From Pseudomonas songnenensis (GTDB lineage: Bacteria; Pseudomonadota; Gammaproteobacteria; Pseudomonadales; Pseudomonadaceae), in contig NZ_RFFN01000001.1 in NCBI RefSeq assembly GCF_003696315.1, positions 1 through 64,000 on the forward strand: a stretch of DNA of 64,000 nt, written 5' to 3'. Positions 61,399 to 64,000 of this stretch are shown here, in pieces. The notes under the pieces were generated by a model. That model was not told where the DNA came from. It saw only the letters and a list, made by a program, of their open reading frames with translations, and did no database searches. The stretch's first letter is position 1. The number at the start of each line of letters is the position of its first letter. Both the position numbers and the translations under genes were made by a program.

Positions 61399-62397
61399 TT
61401 ACGTCGGCGCCAACGGCTGCGCACCGCTGCCGAAGCGTCGACGGTAGTCGCCGGGCGACAGTCCCACCAGCTGCTGGAACACCTTGCGAAACGCCCCCGG
61501 GTCCTGATAGCCCACCGCCCAGGCCACCTGTTCGATGCCCCGGTTGGTCAGCTCCAGCAGTTCCCGGGCCTTGCCGACGCGCAGCTGCTGGCAGTATTCG
61601 GTCGGCTTGAGGCCGGTGGCCGCGCGGAATCGGCGCAGGAAGGTGCGCTCGCCCATTCCAGCCTGGGCAGCCATGGCGGCGACAGGTACGGCGCTGGCGC
61701 TCTGGCTCTGCAGCCAGCGCTGCACCCGCAATACGGGCTCGTCGCCATGGTCCAGGCGCGGCACGAAGCTGCTGAAGTAGCGCTGCGAGAGCCGCGTCAG
61801 GTCGATCACCAGATAACGCGCCGTTTCCGAGGCAATGGTCGGCCCCAGTAGCCGCTCCACCAGCGCCAGCCCGAGGTCGGTCCAGGCCATCAGGCCGCCG
61901 GCGGTGATGATGTCGCCGTCATCCACGATCATCCGGTCCGCATCCACCTGCACGTTCGGGAAGCGCTCGCGCAGCGCCTGGGCCAGACCCCAGTGGGTGG
62001 TGACGGTGCGGCCGTCGAGCAGGCCGGTTTCGGCGAGCAGAAAGGCGCCGGCACAGACCGAGCCGAGGGTGACGCCGGCCTGGTGGAATTGTCCCAGCCA
62101 GACCGCGAAGGGCTGGATCACATGCGCCTCGGGGCGGGCCTCCAGACACGGCGGCAGGATGATGATCCGTGGCGAACCCGCGCTGCCAGGGCGGCTGTCG
62201 AACACCCGCTGAATGCCTGATAGGCCCTCCTGCTGCGCCCAGTGGGTGACGCGCAGGGCCGGCAGCGTCGCGGCAGCGCGTTCGGCCGCCATGCGGTTGG
62301 CCACGCTGAACAGGTCGGTCAGCCCGTAAACGGCCGCCAGCTGCGCGCCCGGGTAGAGGAGCAGGCCGATTTCCAGCGTCTCGGGTGCGGCAGGCAT
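61399..62397 (-). CDS. GlxA-family AraC-type transcriptional regulator
   Basis: 332 residues from ATG 62397. The N-terminal DJ-1/PfpI-like amidase domain (about 1-180, with GSVCAGAFLLAETGLLDG) is joined to a C-terminal AraC helix-turn-helix (AAQAGMGERTFLRRFRAATG, then GYQDPGAFRKVF). Such regulators typically control neighbouring catabolic genes; the divergent gene is an isochorismatase-family hydrolase about 100 bases away. The effector is unknown. Confidence 0.9.
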   Translation of the reverse strand: MPAAPETLEIGLLLYPGAQLAAVYGLTDLFSVANRMAAERAAATLPALRVTHWAQQEGLSGIQRVFDSRPGSAGSPRIIILPPCLEARPEAHVIQPFAVWLGQFHQAGVTLGSVCAGAFLLAETGLLDGRTVTTHWGLAQALRERFPNVQVDADRMIVDDGDIITAGGLMAWTDLGLALVERLLGPTIASETARYLVIDLTRLSQRYFSSFVPRLDHGDEPVLRVQRWLQSQSASAVPVAAMAAQAGMGERTFLRRFRAATGLKPTEYCQQLRVGKARELLELTNRGIEQVAWAVGYQDPGAFRKVFQQLVGLSPGDYRRRFGSGAQPLAPT

Positions 62398-62498
62398 GTC
62401 AGTTTTTCCCACGATAATGTCGGTCTGGCCCATCCTCGCCAGGCTCCAGGGCATCTACAGTCTGCAGACGGGCATTGGGCTCACGGCAGGAGAGTGTG

Positions 62499-63053
62499 AT
62501 GGGCAAGCGAGCGTTGGTACTGGTCGACATCCAAAACGATTATTTCCCCGGCGGCAAGTGGACGCTGCACGGGGTCGAGGCGGCGGCGGACAATGCGGCG
62601 CGCCTCCTGGCCGCGGCACGGGACGCGGGCGATCTGGTGGTGCATGTGCGCCACGAGTTTGCCTCGGCGGATGCGCCGTTCTTCACGCCGGGCTCCGATG
62701 GCGCGCGGATTCATCCCAAGGTGGAGAGTCGCGCGGGCGAACCGGTGATCCTCAAGCATCAGGTCAATTCGTTTCGTGACACCGAACTGGAAGCCCTGCT
62801 CAGGGGGCGCGGGGTCGATACGCTGACCATCGTCGGCAACATGAGCCATCTGTGCATCGACGCCATCACCCGTGCCAGCGCCGACCTCGGCTTCAGCGCT
62901 ACGGTGATCCACGACGCCTGTGCCGCGCGTGACGTCGAGTTCAATGGCACCCGGGTGCCGGCGGAGCAGGTCCATGCGGCGATCATGGCGTCGCTGGCGT
63001 TCGGCTATGCGACGGTGCAGTCCACCGAGGCCTATCTGGCCGAGCGGCAGTAG
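62499..63053 (+). CDS. Isochorismatase/nicotinamidase-family cysteine hydrolase
   Basis: 184 residues from ATG 62499 with CAGGAGAG upstream. The catalytic triad of the family is visible: Asp10 (LVDIQNDYF), Lys86 (ILKHQVNSF) and Cys119 (GNMSHLCIDA). It could hydrolyse an amide or isochorismate-like substrate; the exact one cannot be told. Divergent from the GlxA-type regulator, which probably controls it. Confidence 0.88.
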   Translation: MGKRALVLVDIQNDYFPGGKWTLHGVEAAADNAARLLAAARDAGDLVVHVRHEFASADAPFFTPGSDGARIHPKVESRAGEPVILKHQVNSFRDTELEALLRGRGVDTLTIVGNMSHLCIDAITRASADLGFSATVIHDACAARDVEFNGTRVPAEQVHAAIMASLAFGYATVQSTEAYLAERQ

Positions 63054-63129
63054 CCGCGCGCGGGCGCATCAGGGCGGGTGGGCCGTGATGCGCCCTTGCG
63101 GCAGGAACAGCGGGAAGACCCCCGCAGGC

Positions 63130-64000
63130 TCAGCTGGCCAGCGCGGTCTGCGTGGCCACCGACTCCGCCGCAGTGACCTTGTCGGCGGCGTAGCCGCGCG
63201 GATTGCGGCTCTGCCAGCGCCAGGCGTCGGCAAGCATGGTGATCAGGTCCTTTTCGGCGCGCCAGCCCAGCTCGCGCTCGGCCTTGGTGGGATCTGACCA
63301 GCACTGGGCGATATCGCCGCAGCGGCGTGGCTTGATCACGTGCGGCAGCATGCGCCCGGTGACCTCCTCGAAGGCAGTGATCATCTCGCGCACGGAATGA
63401 CCCTTGCCGGTGCCGAGGTTCCACGTGGAAACACCGTGAATCAGCTGCAGTCGCTCCAGCGCTTTCAGATGACCCTTGGCCAGATCGACCACATGGATGT
63501 AGTCGCGAACGCCGGTGCCGTCCGGGGTCGGGTAATCGTCGCCGTAGACACTCAGTTGTTTTCGGCGGCCGACCGCGACCTGCAGCATGTAGGGCAGCAG
63601 GTTGTTCGGCACCCCGTTGGGGTCTTCGCCGATCAGCCCCGACTCGTGCGCGCCGATGGGGTTGAAGTAGCGCAGCAGGCCGATCGACCAGCGCGGATCG
63701 GAATCGGCCAGGCCCTTGAGCACGTTCTCGGCCATCAGCTTGGACTGGCCGTATGGGTTGGTCGGCACGCCGGTAGGGCGGTCCTCGGTGATCGGCATCA
63801 CCGGCGACTCGCCGTAGACCGTCGCCGATGAGCTGAACACCAGTTTGAACACACCGGCTTCGGCCATCGCCTGGCACAGCGCAATGCTGCCGCCGACATT
63901 GGTTTCGTAGTAGCGCAGCGGCTCGCGCACGCTTTCGCCAACGGCCTTCAGACCGGCGAAGTGCATCACCGCGGTGATCGGGTAGGCGGCGAAGAGCGCC
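63130..64000 (-). CDS. galE: UDP-glucose 4-epimerase, 5' end outside the window
   Basis: At least 290 residues; the N-terminal Rossmann GxxGxxG part lies beyond the window end. The visible part begins ALFAAYPITAVMHFAGLKAV and contains catalytic Ser/Tyr motifs SSSATVYGES and NPYGQSKLMAE (YxxxK), the RYFNPIGAHESG block and the C-terminal GWRAEKDLITM. It interconverts UDP-glucose and UDP-galactose for surface polysaccharides. The C-terminal ~25 residues (ADKVTAAESVATQTA) are a short species-specific tail. Confidence 0.93.
   Translation of the reverse strand, partial: ALFAAYPITAVMHFAGLKAVGESVREPLRYYETNVGGSIALCQAMAEAGVFKLVFSSSATVYGESPVMPITEDRPTGVPTNPYGQSKLMAENVLKGLADSDPRWSIGLLRYFNPIGAHESGLIGEDPNGVPNNLLPYMLQVAVGRRKQLSVYGDDYPTPDGTGVRDYIHVVDLAKGHLKALERLQLIHGVSTWNLGTGKGHSVREMITAFEEVTGRMLPHVIKPRRCGDIAQCWSDPTKAERELGWRAEKDLITMLADAWRWQSRNPRGYAADKVTAAESVATQTALAS

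Overview
The window is chromosomal DNA of a high-GC gammaproteobacterium, almost certainly Pseudomonas in the broad sense and most likely the stutzeri group (Stutzerimonas). The outer blocks follow the gene order known from the origin-proximal region of Pseudomonas chromosomes: plsC-gmhB-glyS-glyQ / tag-htrB-pilZ-TPR / def-fmt-rsmB-trkA / lysM-dprA-tsaC / qor / hemF-aroE on the left and trpBA / trpI on the right. The 689-residue trehalose synthase also fits the stutzeri group. No rRNA or tRNA gene, CRISPR array, intact insertion sequence or prophage was seen.

Layout. 1-19 kb is conserved housekeeping DNA: a heme-globin diguanylate cyclase, phospholipid and lipopolysaccharide enzymes, glycyl-tRNA synthetase, DNA repair, a formyl-methionine / rRNA methylation / potassium operon ending in a clear terminator, a LysM protein, DprA, TsaC, heme and shikimate enzymes. 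19-56 kb, between aroE and trpA, is accessory. It holds a PBP7-type endopeptidase, a DUF2946-TonB receptor-PepSY metal-uptake cluster, trehalose synthase and phosphoglucomutase, a secreted HExxH protein, a hybrid histidine kinase, a LysR regulator, an AT-rich two-gene island, a patatin phospholipase, an ABC exporter, peptidase E, a second histidine kinase, a periplasmic 5'-nucleotidase, a stress protein, a YghU-type GST and a hipBA toxin-antitoxin pair with palindromic operators. 56-59 kb is trpBA with divergent trpI. 59-64 kb has a secreted subtilisin-like protease, a DUF3060 protein, a GlxA-type regulator divergent from an isochorismatase-family hydrolase, and galE cut by the window end.

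The most unusual part is about 38.45-40.29 kb. Base composition drops sharply, and two genes of no recognised family lie directly behind a truncated NERD-domain gene. The first has a CxC/CxxC zinc-ribbon-like N-terminus and an Rx4H motif typical of HEPN ribonuclease domains; the second has an LNPG motif. This looks like horizontally acquired cargo, possibly a toxin or defence module, that replaced most of a resident gene. Other decay marks are a frameshifted ABC-ATPase remnant (8.2-8.6 kb) and a multiply frameshifted XRE-type regulator next to hipBA (54.8-55.1 kb). A 26-bp GTGGAAAA...TTTTCCAC palindrome occurs at least three times in the accessory part, and a 7-bp tandem repeat forms the 3' end of the patatin gene.
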